64,000 nucleotides of DNA from Sphagnum compactum (taxonomy: Eukaryota > Bryophyta > Sphagnopsida > Sphagnales). The notes under the pieces are model-generated. The model did not search any database and had not been told where the DNA came from. It was given only the letters and a program-made list of their open reading frames with translations. Position numbers and translations under genes: made by a program. Of this stretch, positions 1 to 10,643 are shown in pieces. The DNA is taken from contig OZ234493.1 of NCBI GenBank assembly GCA_965153455.1, positions 36,446,213-36,510,212 on the forward strand, written 5' to 3'. How positions within the stretch are numbered: position 1 is the stretch's first letter; every line of letters begins with the position of its first letter.

Positions 1-588
1 GCGACCCCATATTGTCATGTCTAAAGGGGAATGGTCTGAAATTCTTCTTATGGAGGGAGCGGGTTCAATTCTCCCTCCTCTGAAATCGATCTCATGTGAG
101 ACAAGAAACTTGTCTATTCTGGAGACGACTGACCCTGAGCCCACTCTCCCGTTGTCGTATGTGTAGTCTTTTTTTGTCATCTTTCTGAAACTATCCAAGT
201 TCTAGGCGTCCATCAGACCGTATTGCAGGGTCAGGTGGTGCCAGGAGGCGGCCTCCCTCCTGTGCATCCTTCTTTCCCCCGCCCTGCCTCTGCAATCGAC
301 TTCTTCCAGGTGATTAAAGTCTCCTCCTATTATAACGTGGTCGGCTGTGAACTCAGCTTCACTTATCCTTTTCCACAAGGGGGCCCTATCCCTGGAGGAT
401 CTGGGTGCGTAAGTGTTGATGATTGTCAGTTCGGAGCTATCCGGGAGGTGGAGGGTTATGTACTGAACTCTCCCTTCAGTTAGGATTCCATTTTCCATGA
501 TTAGATGTGCGGTCGCCCTGTTCGCCAGGATGGCGGTCCCGGCTGTCGCAACCCCACGTTGTCCAAGTGTGGGGGTGAAGCCCAACAC
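1..588 (-). pseudogene. LINE endonuclease, C-terminal part
   Basis: The minus-strand frame reads an AGTAILANRATAHLI segment, then TIINTYAP, the metal-site motif GGDFNHLEE, and after an in-frame TAG at 202-204 continues to SRIDKFLVS and the terminal ISDHSPL motif close to position 25. These are the conserved C-terminal blocks of the exonuclease/endonuclease/phosphatase fold of L1 retrotransposons, which nicks target DNA for priming. The missing N-terminal half is found at 1312-1611. The stop codon and the split show that it is not functional. Confidence 0.85.
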
Positions 589-589
589 T

Positions 590-1311
590 TGGAAAAGTTG
601 GAGGTTTGGAGTCCTCCGGGACTCCCGAATGTTCAGAGCTCAACAGCAAGCCCCAAAACACCTCGCATTGAGGTGTTCTTGGTGTCATTGGAAAGGTCTT
701 GAAACGTAGATATCGAAAATGGCCTGGCATTGGCCATTCGGACATCTGCAGCCCAAGTTATGGGCAAAAGAAGGGCCGGGAGTCAAACTGGCAGTTTGAC
801 TCCCGACCACTAAAAGTTGGGAATCGACCCTTTTCCGACGTTGCCTGAGGGAGTGCAACATGGCGTTGAAACGATCTCGACGAGGGCTACAACTTTGATT
901 CAGACCTCGTTGCAATCGAACTCTGTAGTCGGGAGTTATGGCCATTCAAAGTTCCGGGAGTCCCGCCGGGACAGTTTCGGGACTCCATTTCGGGAGTCCC
1001 AAGAAAATGTGCCATTTGGATGTAGCCTCCGTGACGAGCTGTAGAGAATACTATAAGGGGGAAGGTGGTGGCTTCCCCCGAGTTCGGGCCGTGGTGAGTC
1101 TTGTGTGTCCAATTGCCCGTGGCTTGTCCCAACACCCAAGGGTGTCCCGAATGCTAAACTAACCTCCCATGGTTGGTTTTTGGATGCAGATTCACACAAG
1201 CTAAGCTAGTCCCTCTTCCTAGTCTAATCCTGGGGCTTCCAACTCGACCCTCTACCCCTTTCTAGAATTGGAAGTCGGGAGCGTGCCCTTCGGTCCCAAC
1301 TTTCCGCAACT
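590..1311. repeat. ~0.7 kb insert inside the LINE endonuclease, rich in GGGAGTC palindromes
   Basis: The sequence separating the two endonuclease halves does not encode LINE protein in any frame that I can follow. It contains several hairpin-capable inverted repeats built on GGGAGTC/GACTCCC (607-631, 777-805, 955-1000) and one on TCCAAGTGT/ACACTTGGA close to its right-hand start (about 564-597). At 679-702 it carries a TTGGTGTCATTGGAAAG module that recurs at 20.5, 20.65 and 60.3 kb. I cannot define exact boundaries or target-site duplications, so the element class is open; a fragment of an LTR-type or Helitron-type element is possible. Confidence 0.5.
777..805. repeat. Near-perfect palindrome, 14 bp arms, 1 nt centre
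   Basis: CGGGAGTCAAACTG at 777-790 is followed by a single G and then its exact reverse complement at 792-805. Such a short centre makes it cruciform- or hairpin-prone. It lies inside the insert that disrupts the LINE endonuclease. Confidence 0.9.
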
Positions 1312-1611
1312 TCACATTGGTGAACCCTCAAGTGGGTTCACCCCGGGACCAAGGAGCACGTCACCGGCGCTGGTGCGCTGAGAGTTTCCCATCAGGATTC
1401 CCGGGTTCCAGAAGGCCTTGCCTTGCCAGAATTCGAGTCCCTTAGTTGAGTTGGAGACACCCAGCTCGTCCAGATGGTGCTCCTGAAAGAGGAGGATCTG
1501 CGGCGGGTTTTGGAGAGAGGTGATCCAAACTTTGATAAACTTTTGCTTGGGCGAGTCTTTGCCCAGCCCTCTGACGTTGAGGGAGACGAACGTCAGGGGT
1601 CTTTCAGACAT
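1312..1611 (-). pseudogene. LINE endonuclease, N-terminal part
   Basis: From an ATG at 1611 the minus strand reads MSERPLTFVSLNVRGLG, then LLFQEHHLDE and FWNPG. The VSLNVRGLG and FQEHHL blocks are the usual N-terminal catalytic motifs (Asn and Glu metal ligands) of plant L1 endonucleases. The match to the family stops near SAGDVLLGPG, where the insert begins. An open frame extends upstream to 1755 but lacks family motifs. Confidence 0.85.
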
Positions 1612-1755
1612 GGGCTGGAGGAGTAAAGGCGGCCTGCTGGCCGAACGATCCCTGGAGGCTGCCCTATGCAGGCTCTGAGTTTTGCGGGTTGAGGAGCTCT
1701 GCCATCTGGGTACCTGGGAAGGGGTTCGCCTCAGCTGTGAGGTTGGGCTCAACAC

Positions 1756-2936
1756 TTCCCAGGTCTAGCCTTATGTACCTCCTTTTCCTGGCAGCCTGTG
1801 GCGAAGCACGAAGCCAGGATGCTCGCCATCCTATGCTTGTATATTTGGTGGTCAATGCGGGAGGGCCCATTCTTGAGGAGTAGGTCATGCGCCTCAGCCG
1901 CGAATTCGGCTTCGTTGTTCATGACTGTGATGGAATCAGTTTCCTTCCAGTGCAGGTGGTGCTTGTTTTGTACGCTGATTGTGCTTGTGCATGTGTGTAT
2001 ATGGGCGAGGATGGTACATTCCATCCCTCCCCTGCCTGGTTCTACTTGCCAACTCCACTCTAGGTGGAGGCATTACCTGATGGCGAGCTTGTACCTAAGG
2101 ATCTTCTCCTCCAGTTCAGCTTCCAGGCGCAGAACCAGATTCGCTTGGGCAGAGGCTTGGGTCCACCTTTCCTTCGAAGGGCTCGCCACTATGATGCTGA
2201 TCGGAAGGTCTGGGGGGCCTTGGTTCCTCGCCTGGACTAAAATTTGCTTTCGCTCGTTCTTGTCTCGCAATAAAACGGGCCAGACTCTTGCCTTGCAAAA
2301 GTCCTGACCTGCTGGGATTGGGATTCCCAGAGATTCAAAGTAAATATGATGCAGTTCCGAGTGCGTTTGCCCTCTCTTTCCACCCAGCGTGGAAGCTAGT
2401 CTGGGGGTGTGAGAGAGGTGCTGTGTTGGGTCATGTCGAGGAGAGACTATCCTAATCGGCAGTTTTTTCTAGAATGTCCATCCTCCCCTGAGGTCCTCGT
2501 TTAGCTTCTGAAGGCGATCGGTTCTGTGAGCTTCCTCACCAGTCTCTACGAATGGATTGTCGCTCACGGTTTTTCCATCCGTCGGGGTGATTGCTGGACC
2601 AATGATCCCAAAGTTCAGCCTGGCTCTCGGGGTGGACTCGTGGTTTGAAAGAGGAGAGGTCCCTTGCTGCGTCCTTTTTCGCACGTGGGGTGGGGAGGCG
2701 GTATGTTCGGCCATCTCCTGATCGAGACCAAGTGCGTGTGCGGGGGGAGGTGCCACCATTTTTCCTTCCTTTGCTGCGCCTCCTCTAGGTGCAAGGTTTT
2801 TGCTGGCAACGTGTTGGGGCTCCTCGAGGTGGTGGGTTCGCCTGCCAGCTTCCTCAACACCGTTGGGGTTTCCTTTTGCTGGGTGTGTGCGATCCTTGCC
2901 CAGCTGGTTCCCTGTCGTGATGGCATCAGTTGAGCT
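1756..2936 (-). pseudogene. Degraded spacer between LINE ORF1 and endonuclease
   Basis: The minus strand has only short interrupted frames. One (2073-2270) reads a charged, helix-prone peptide with PISIIVASPSKERW; others are Pro/Ser/Thr-rich, as is common for the C-terminal tail of plant LINE ORF1 proteins. I treat the stretch as the decayed tail of ORF1, but no catalytic motif supports that directly. Confidence 0.5.
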
Positions 2937-3767
2937 CTAGCGCTGCGCGCCAAGGGTCTTCTTCGGTGCTGTCTTCCGGATCCGGTCAGGAGGGGCCTTG
3001 GTAGGAATGCCCCCTCCTTGTGCTAGGGACCTGTTGAGTGGGCAGAACTTGGCCATGTGCCCAAGTTTTCGGCACTTTCTACACTGATTCGGCAGCCCAG
3101 AGTAAAGGATTCTCTGTGCTGTCGTGTCTCCTGTGCCTGCACCTTCGGCCATGGAGGGGATCCTGATGATCCCCGCCAGTTTGCTGATATCTCTGACCTC
3201 TACTGTGACCATGGGCCCCGCCGGCCTCTTGATGTAGGAGTCAGGGGATTCTATGTCAAGGACTTCACCTATGCTGCTGGCCATAATGGTCAGAGCTTTT
3301 GCTGAGCGAAACTGAACGTGGAGGTCCGGAAATTGTACCTTGACAGAGTGCGTGAGGAGCGATTCTGCCCCTTGCTCGTTGGGTCTGAAGTTTGTTGAGT
3401 ATTTTGAGAAGGAGAGAGCCCATCCGCTCCATTCCACCACCGCAAGTTTCCTTGTGGCTCTGGTTCCATCTTCATCCTCAAAGAGGATCTCAAAGTATCC
3501 TCTCATTAGGAGGGTTATTGTTGAGAAGGGCGCTGGGGAGTGGAGCTTGAGGCAGTCCAGCAGGTCTTTGTAGGAAGCTCTGCCTCCCAATGTTCTCCCG
3601 ATTACCGTTTTGTGCGCTTTTTGAGCCACGCTCCTTTGCATATCGAGCACCATGTCTGGCGGGAAGTCCACTTCGATCTCCAGATTGTAGTCTACAGGCG
3701 ATGGGCCTTGGGTGCCCTCCCCCAAGAGGGAGGGTGCTCCTGGCCCGCTGCCTGGGTGTGCGTTCAA
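2937..3767 (-). pseudogene. LINE ORF1: DUF4283-like gag with CCHC zinc knuckle
   Basis: An uninterrupted frame of about 275 codons. Residues ~30-190 resemble DUF4283, the RNA-binding gag domain of plant LINEs (FEILFEDEDGTRATRKL and VVEWSGWALSFSKY are typical in spacing), followed at ~230-245 by a CX2CX4HX4C zinc knuckle, CRKCRKLGHMAKFC. The frame has no ATG at its left limit: it opens at a TTG and continues without a stop into the adjacent TIR element, so the true N-terminus is lost. The protein would bind LINE RNA to form the transposition particle. It could be translated only from an internal ATG. Confidence 0.85.
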
Positions 3768-3778
3768 AGATGCGTTGG

Positions 3779-4108
3779 AGTGATATATTAGAATTATTGG
3801 TAAAGTAAGACAGACACAGCACTAAAACCCTGAGTTCGGTCATACACAGGGTGAGATTCCCAAAAAACCTGAAAAAAGTACATTAACATTCAAGGGGGGG
3901 TGAAACTCAGAAAACCATCAATTTTGGTGGTAAACTGAGTTTCATCCTGTCTTTCCTTTTTCCTGAGCGCCCCACTGCTGCTACATATATTTCACTGCTC
4001 TTACCTGTACAACTACTATAACTAGTCTCGAACCTTGTGCATTAAATGATGAGTTGGAGCATTTCATACTGTGATTTAATGAATCGTCCTTACTTTGTGG
4101 ATACCACT
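3779..4108 (-). mobile_element. TIR element family 1, copy A (~330 bp), possibly hAT-type MITE
   Basis: Ends read AGTGATAT at the left and, on the opposite strand, AGTGGTATCCACAAAGTAAG at the right, followed internally by blocks shared with the copy at 41465-41918 in opposite orientation (ATTTAATGCACAAGGTTCGA, GGCGCTCAGGAAAAA, GAAACTCAG, ACTCAGGGTT). No transposase is encoded. The AGTG start (CAGTG on the right side) is reminiscent of hAT termini, but I see no 8 bp target duplication, so the class is a guess. The insertion coincides with the loss of the LINE ORF1 start. Confidence 0.8.
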
Positions 4109-4733
4109 GAAAGAGCGGATAGGGGGTGAAAGGAGGCCCAAAGACAAGGTGAAAACAAGGTTACTTTACAGATAACTCTATTGGATATGCATTTTCATAT
4201 TTCACACCAATGCTTGTTGCCCTCCATTGTTTAATTGGCAGTGGTTAATTTCTAGCGCAGAAAGAGAGAGGGTGTCTAAGAGCATTGCAAACAGAACGAC
4301 ATTTGATTCGTTCACATTCACACGTATTTGGTGTTTGTTCCTTTTTGGACTTTTCAAATTAAAAGCCCAAGGAGTTACAAATGTGCCTCAGAAAAATCCA
4401 AAAAAAGATTGATGGTTGGAACCATCACATGGGAGACAAAAAGGGAAGGCCAAAGCCTTCACATAATGACTTTGAAGTTTAACCCTAGCTAATAAGTTTT
4501 CACTATTGATATGGGTGCTGCAGCAGAGTCTACTTTTGGCAATAAGCCTTCGAGAGGAAACTGCAGAGCGCAACATTGCCATAAACCCTAGTTTGATGCT
4601 GATTGTCGTATAGCGAAATGGGAGCTGAGGCTTTGGCTGAAAGCCAACCCCGATTCGCACGCCGCTAAACATCAGGCAAGTAAACTCAAAAATTTATTAA
4701 AATTTTTTTTTTTTGGGGGAAACTGCAAGAGCT
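4109..4733. other. Spacer, no gene recognised
   Basis: No frame in this stretch shows a recognisable domain. It ends in a short T run (about 4705-4716) just before the second LINE relic begins. Confidence 0.6.
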
Positions 4734-7190
4734 CAACATATGTATACACTTGCCAAGGTGGATGCATTCTCGTTCTGGAAAAAGTACCGACCAAGGGCAC
4801 CCGTTGTGGACAAAATCAGTGCAGCTACGCTTTTGGAAGGCTTCCGCGGGTTAGTTGGCTAGTCTCTGCCAGCCATACGGCTGCGAATTGATCATTCGGC
4901 CCAGGTGACGGAACCTCCACCTAACCACACCCTAAACACAAATATCACACTTCCTGAGCTGCTTCAGGCGCTGAAGAAGCTATAAAGGAATAAGGCTGCT
5001 GGTTTAGATGGTATGAAAGCTCAATTCATTTTGGATGTGGGAGAGCTACTACACATGCCACTATTGACAGCGTTCAACTGCTTTTTGGCGGAAGGCTTTC
5101 GAGAAGCCCTTTCCACTAGGGTGGTCCACGCGCTCTTTAAAGGGGGTGATGCCTCCGAATTTGACAACTACAGGGGATAACTGTTGGGTCTATCCTAGCA
5201 AAGCTGTTCGCTATGATCCTTGACAAAAAGCTAAGCGAATGGGCTGAACAACATGGGTTGCGTGCCAAGAGTCAAGCTAGGTTTCGCAAAGATTACCGCA
5301 CTACTGACCAACTCTTCATATTGCGAACTTTGATAGAACAGAACAAGGCAAAAAAGAAGCCACTCTATTGTTGCTTTGTGGACTTCAAAAAGGCGTTCGA
5401 TATTGTGCCGCGTGAAGTGTTGTGGGAGGTGTTGGCTAGCCTCGGGGTGGAGGGACGCTTCTTGCGATGTATACCAAGGATACCGTATGCATCAACCACC
5501 CAAGTGAAGGTGTCCCTCCAGCCTCAAGTGCCAACAAGGTGTGAAGCAAGGTTGCCCTCTCAGCCCCCTATTGTTTGGGCTATATTCGGATGCCCTGGAG
5601 GGGTGCTTGGACGGCAGAGAATGCGATGCACCGACCCTAACAAATGTGCACGTATGGCTGTTGCTTTTTGCAGATGACCTTGCTCTGACGTCGGAGTCAG
5701 AGGTGGGACTGCAACACCAGCTAAACGCACTCTAGCAGTTCTGTGCTGAACGTGGACTTACAGTGAACGTGAAAAAAACAAAAGTCATGGTGTTCATTTC
5801 TGCTGACCCATGTCAAGAGTTTGTGTTTGGAGGTGATTCTATTAAGCATGTGCAGACCTTCAAATACCTTGGGATCCTGCTCAAAACCACCCCGAACCTG
5901 GACAGTGTAGTGGAACATCTAGCAGCTGCCAATAGGCGTTTGCTGTTCGCATTGAACCTCCGTTGTGCGGAGCTATGTATTATGGACGTCCAGTTACGCT
6001 GTGACCTCTTCAACACGATGGTGCGTTCCACAACAAGTTATGCCTGTGAGGTTTGGGTGGACTCCAAGAAAATAGAGGCTATTGAAGTAGTGTACCGAGG
6101 GTTCCTCAAGTCCTTGCTTGGGGTGCGAAAAACAACTAGCACGTCCATCGTGCTGGCAGAATTTGGCAAATTCCCCTTTGAAGACTTTGCATGGGGACAA
6201 GCACTGTTGTACTATAACCATGTGAGCACGGTCAGTAAAGACCGCATCTTGGGCAAAGCATGGGAAGCCCAACTCGCTATGCTTGCTACGGGAAAGAACT
6301 GTTGGGGTAGATCCGTGAAAAAATGGCTACTCAAGAATTAGCCCCAGGAGGTGGTAGGTTTTTTGCCTTTGGTTCAACCGTTGTTGGAAATGACGCCTAA
6401 GCCTGCAACAACCCGTGTGCTCCAAGCGAGGACTGCTCAATCGCTAGGAACGGCTCCTGAGACAACGCACATACACCCGACCTGTCTAGCAGGGGTGAGG
6501 GGCTGGGCGGAGAGCCAAATACTTTGGTGCAATGCGCACAATGTATGGGTGGGAGTTCAGATGGCTCAGCTGGCCGCGCTACAACTAATGCAACCGGTTG
6601 GTGCTAGATCTACGATAGGAGGCCCGATCAACCAGGAGACTGGGGCCCCACCCTTCCAAGTTTTCCCCACACAATATTGAGTGTAAAAAGGGTGAAGGAT
6701 AATATGCAACTAGCTTACATTGAAAATCTTTTTACCAACCGCGAGATTGGGACCAGCGTGCAGACAAGATATTTGCACTTCAAGGGTTTGTTGTACGAGA
6801 GCAAAAGCTACTTGTGTGACATTAGCTGCGTTCAGCTACGAAAAGCTCTAGCCCGGTTTCGATGTGGTAACACGCAACTTGAAGTAGTGCTAGGTGCGTG
6901 GAAGGGTGTGCCATACGCAGAGAGGCTTTGTCGAGGCTGCGATTTGGGGAAGGTTGAGGATGAAGAGCACTTGCTTCTTGTTTGTCCAAATACACAAAAA
7001 GTTAAGGAACACTTTTGTTCGACCTGCCCCTCACCCACACTAGCACTCTTGCTGAGCTCATGCAGACTACAAACACGGTCGCCCTGGCCAAGTTTATGGC
7101 ATGCTACTAGTACCAGAGAACAATCTGTCCTCCATGATCTACCTTTTGTCTAATGGACTCTCTAGTCCCAAACGGACGTAAAATTATAAA
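4734..7190 (+). pseudogene. Decayed LINE reverse transcriptase (second, unrelated family)
   Basis: The plus strand reads, with several stops and at least one frame change, a non-LTR reverse transcriptase: FWKKYRPRAP and NKAAGLDGMKAQFI (4770-5040), then GLRAKSQARFRKDYRTTDQL and the first catalytic block FVDFKKAFD (5375-5405), then in a shifted frame KQGCPLSPLLFGLYSDAL (5544-5600) and the second catalytic block FADDLAL (5670-5690), then the thumb FKYLGILL (about 5860). A long C-terminal region follows, ending in a Cys/His cluster, CRGCDLGKVEDEEHLLLVC (about 6930-6990), typical of LINE tails. Stops occur near 4860, 4984, 5178 and 5733, and the frame shifts between about 5500 and 5545. Its motifs differ from L1, so it is not the missing half of the first LINE. 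Confidence 0.9.
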
Positions 7191-7635
7191 CAGATGTGAA
7201 ATCTTATTTGACTAGGGTCAAACTTAATTGGACTTGTGAGTTATGACCATGACTGCCTTCTTTTCTTTGCTTAATCTTTTTTTCTTTTTTTTTTTTAAAT
7301 TATGAGTTTGGAGTCTGGAGTCTGCACTTCTTTGCAGACTCTGTTATGGAATTTTCCAGTCAGAATTTTAGAGTTCATTGCAAGCATCGGATGCAGGATT
7401 TTAATGGCTACACTTTTGTCTAACCTGCTGCATGGAGATCTAAGAGTTAGATCTCTTACTGCAGCAAGCCCATGTTGTAAGGATGCATAGCAATAGAAGC
7501 TTGTAAGAGTGGATGCCCCCTCCATAATAGAGGCCAGAGTGAACCAGCACTAACCTGCACACCATTCGGGATGGATGGATGGATGAATGGTATGTGGAGT
7601 AGTGGATAGGAAACCCCTTTTCCTTGTACTCCTGT
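7191..7635. other. Spacer with T run and (GGAT)n
   Basis: A T-rich run at about 7265-7298 follows the LINE relic. A short (GGAT)n microsatellite lies at about 7569-7590. I see no gene. Confidence 0.6.
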
Positions 7636-7638
7636 CCT

Positions 7639-7663
7639 ATAGCTAACCACCGTGGTTAGCTAT
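7639..7663. repeat. Palindrome, 12 bp arms, 1 nt centre
   Basis: ATAGCTAACCAC at 7639-7650, a single C, then the exact reverse complement at 7652-7663. Confidence 0.9.
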
Positions 7664-7845
7664 GGACGAACAGTTCAAATGTATCTATGTACTTACCTCG
7701 TAACCACCAAGTGCCATACTTACTGTCCTACCTACAGTAAGTAATAAGTAACCATTTACATTATCTACCTACTCACTATGATACTTACCCACTTACCTAA
7801 TTACCTAAGTAATGCAACGTAGAAGTAGGAGGTTTTACAAGATTG
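7664..7845. repeat. Degenerate (CTAC/TTAC)n tract
   Basis: Between about 7680 and 7815 the sequence is dominated by imperfect tetranucleotides such as TTAC, CTAC and AGTA. It looks like an old, mutated microsatellite between two palindromes. Confidence 0.6.
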
Positions 7846-7870
7846 GTTACCAAAGTGGAACTTTGGTAAC
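7846..7870. repeat. Palindrome, 11 bp arms, 3 nt loop
   Basis: GTTACCAAAGT at 7846-7856 and its exact reverse complement at 7860-7870 flank the loop GGA. Confidence 0.9.
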
Positions 7871-7967
7871 TTGGGTGTGGTTCATCCAAAACTGAGTCGT
7901 AACAGATTTCGAATGGATGATGCCCTGGTGGGTGCTGGGTCACATAATCTCATATTTTTGATACTTG

Positions 7968-8310
7968 CCATCAGCCTTTGTTGGCCTTGCCTACCAAGGC
8001 AAGGATATTGTGTCTAGATTCATTATAGAGTATAGAAGCTTAAAGGATTTTGGCCCCTAGGTAATAATAATAATAATAGGTCTATTTTTATATGAGGAAT
8101 TTTTGAAAGAATGATATTTTGGCTTGTGTTGAAACTTGAGATTAGTTATAAAGTCCTAATATTTTTGGTTTCTTTTAGAGGATTTTTTGAAGATTATGTT
8201 TTTGCATGGTGAAATATTTGAGTTTTCATAACTCTTCTTTTTGCCTGAAGATACTTTTTAATATAAATGGCAAGGCTGCGGTGTGACACACCCCTTGTTG
8301 TTTTTGGTTA
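7968..8310 (-). mobile_element. Dispersed ~340 bp repeat family 2, copy 1
   Basis: Read on the minus strand it shares, in order, an AGCCTTGCCAT start, GTATCTT-AGGCAAAAG, AACTCAAATATTTCACCA, ATAATCTTCAAAAAA, CAACACAAGCC, AAATCCTCATATA, an (ATT)n microsatellite, CCTAGGGGCC, a segment on AAGCT and TATACTCTATAATGAAT, and CCTTGGTAGGCAAGGCC with the copies at 17954-18296 and 31618-31985. The microsatellite sits at the same place in all three copies, so it is part of the element. No ORF is conserved. It could be a non-autonomous DNA element or a SINE; terminal repeats are not obvious. Confidence 0.8.
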
Positions 8311-8387
8311 ACTGGTGCACAAATGCACCCAAAAAAAGTGAAAAAGAAGAATGTTCTTTTGCTGACTCTTGAAAATATCACCAAATT

Positions 8388-8730
8388 TTATCACACCCCT
8401 GAAAGAAAGTTTTGCCATATTTCGACAGGTTCCTAGTGTTAAGTTTTTCTGCTAGATTTTTCTACTGTTTTGAGAGTCTTCCAATTTTATCACACCCCAA
8501 AAGAGAGTTTTGCCAGATTTAGACAGGTTCCTAGTGTTAAGTCAGGTTTTTCTGCCAGATTTTCTACTGTTTTCAGAGTTTTCCAATTTGATCACACCCC
8601 CAAAAGAGAGTTTTGTCATATTTGGATAGGCCCCCAAATAGAGTTATTGCCAGATTTAGACAAGTTCATAGGGTTAAGTCAGGTTTTTCTGCCAGATTTT
8701 CTATGTACTGTTTTGAGAGTTTTCCAATAA
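8388..8730 (+). repeat. Minisatellite, about three ~101 bp units
   Basis: Units begin TATCACACCCC-AAAGA at about 8388, 8489 and 8590, followed by GTTTTGCCA-ATTT, GACAGGTTCCTAGTGTTAAG and TCTGCCAGATTTTCTACTG. The third unit contains a ~40 bp partial reduplication (about 8629-8660). Open frames across it merely reflect the repeat. Confidence 0.85.
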
Positions 8731-9343
8731 CTTGTCCCCATGAAAGACAAATCCTTTCAGGGATGAATGATCCATCACCATCCATCACCAAAATGACCCC
8801 AAAAACAAGCTTGTCACCATCCAGTAACAGTAGGATCCTGTATCCAATTTGCTTCATTTTTTGCAAGAGATTAATTAAACACTGCAGCAGAATCACACAG
8901 GGCGCCAGACACCTGAACATGGCGTATTTTGGGGTTATTCACTTTCTTTCTTTGGAGGGTGTTTTGTAGCTATCGATATGTTGTTCAAAAAAATTTATTT
9001 TAAAACGATGGGAGCTTGGAGGGTGGTGTTTTGTAGCTGCCATCCTTAACACAAAGTTAAAGATGTGTATCATAATATTAGCTATACTCGTGTTCCTACA
9101 AAGCACAATCTCTCATGTGAGTCGTGGGGTTTGAATCAAGAAAAACCTCATTGGAAACATCAAGAGGTGTTCCTTAAACTGTTTGCAACTTGGATTTTCT
9201 TCATGTGTATATCATTCTTTGGTCCTGATAAACCATTCTTAGATTAGGAAGAAATAAGAAGAAATAAGAGTTGGTGTTCATTTCTACACGACCATACTAC
9301 AGAGTGTCTGCATTTAACACTATGTTACTAGTCTTTGACAAAT
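8731..9343. other. Spacer, no gene recognised
   Basis: Contains a short CCATCACCATCCATCACCA repetition near 8770 but no coding signal that I can support. Confidence 0.55.
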
Positions 9344-9450
9344 CAATGGTACATTTGGGCTAAGATTCAACACGAGAGACTCACAAACCAACTGGTACGT
9401 TTGTGCTAAGATTCAACATGAGAGACTCACAAACCAATGGTACATTCAAG
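9344..9450 (+). repeat. Tandem repeat, two 46 bp units plus a partial third
   Basis: Units on CAATGGTACATTTG-GCTAAG, ATTCAACA-GAGAGACTCACAAAC start at about 9344 and 9389, and a partial unit starts at about 9435. Confidence 0.85.
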
Positions 9451-10643
9451 TGTCAAGACTTGCAACCCTAATTTTTCATGTCCTTAAGTTATGCACACCT
9501 ATCTACATATCCAATTACTGACAAGTTTCTACATACGAGTATGAACAACCATAAATATTCAATTCTTAGTCCCTGAAAACTTTCTAGGAAAAATAACAAA
9601 AGGTTTATGGATTTGTTCTGTACCGGAAAAGTCTTGATTGAATCGAAGTGCAGAGTTGACAGTAGCACTTCACTGCCAAGTGCAACTCTATCCATTGAAC
9701 TTTGTCAACCATCCTTCTTCCACCTCACACTTCGTAGCTACCTATGTAAACATACCATCCATCCTGCACAGTACACACTGCACTGGTGGGCACTGATTCA
9801 CTCTGAACCCACTTCACAGCAACTGTCACCTTTCAGATTTACATTGTAACTTGTAACACTTTTTCCACCAACAAGAAATTCTCCGGACCAATTGATTGCT
9901 CATCAATACGTCGATTGAAAGATCTGCTCATTCATTTTCCTGCCAGATAGTATAAGTATGCAGTAATATATAAGGCAATGAATCAGCAGATCTTCAAATT
10001 GACACAAGTACTCAACATTACCAGGAGTTACCTGGAATATAGTTACCAAGAAAACAGGTCTGACATGATGCAATTTTGAACTTTCGTAGAAGAAGGGTTA
10101 CCTGTCTGTCCACTGAACTAATATCCACCAGTACAAACTATAAACCACCTTCATTAGTGGTATTTAACAGAACAACCATAAGTCTCACCTCAAATCATTC
10201 ACTTATGCAGTCCCTTTGATGCCAAGTGTATCCATTTAATCCTGCACTGTCCAGTGCCGCTGATTATTCTGGATCTCATACCTCTTTTGACATTTCTCCT
10301 GAATCATTGTATCCCCTTCATTACTGAGGATGCTGCATTTACTACAGCATAAATTTGGCACAGACCCAAGTGCATAGAGCAGCCAGGTTTGAAAAGAACA
10401 TAACATCTGGAATCCAAGGAGCAAATAGAAGATATGATAGGAAAACTCTTGGTGTATTTTCACCAATTTTTTTGGGGACCTGCCAGTTGCTTCCTGATTT
10501 TTCTTGAAGTCCATAACTACTTTGTTGGTTCCTTGCTTGCCCATGCTTCTTTTTCTTTCTGTCATTCAGCGAAAAACAATCCTCCTGCTTTTCTTCCTCA
10601 CTCAGAAACCCCATTTTGCAAAAGCATAGTTGTTGAAGATAGT
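9451..10643. other. 3' flank of the BPI/LBP-like gene, no separate gene seen
   Basis: The sequence just downstream (left) of the minus-strand stop at 10644 should contain the 3' UTR and poly(A) site. Open frames at 10236-10614 on the minus strand have no recognisable domain and lie after the stop codon. Confidence 0.55.

Larger units (their letters stand above)
1..3778 (-). mobile_element. Decayed L1-type LINE, 5' part, running off the left edge
   Basis: Read on the minus strand this segment gives, in order, a gag-like ORF1 with DUF4283-like fold and CCHC zinc knuckle (2937-3767), a degraded proline-rich spacer (about 1760-2936) and an apurinic-type endonuclease (1611 down to 1). That order is the known architecture of plant L1 LINEs; the reverse transcriptase would lie beyond the left edge. 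The copy is dead: the endonuclease is split by about 0.7 kb of unrelated sequence (about 590-1311), has an in-frame stop at 202-204, and the ORF1 N-terminus is replaced by a TIR element at 3779. The GC content is clearly higher than in the AT-rich spacers further right. Confidence 0.88.

Noticed and set aside
1-7190. Whether the two LINE segments form one split element
   Set aside because: They are on opposite strands and their motifs belong to different LINE types.
8470-8969. Plus-strand frames with a repeated FARFRQVPSVKSG-like peptide
   Set aside because: The peptide repeat is simply the translated minisatellite; no start context or family match.
10236-10614. Minus-strand frames just past the stop of the BPI/LBP-like gene
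   Set aside because: They lie after the stop codon and match no part of the family; probably 3' UTR.
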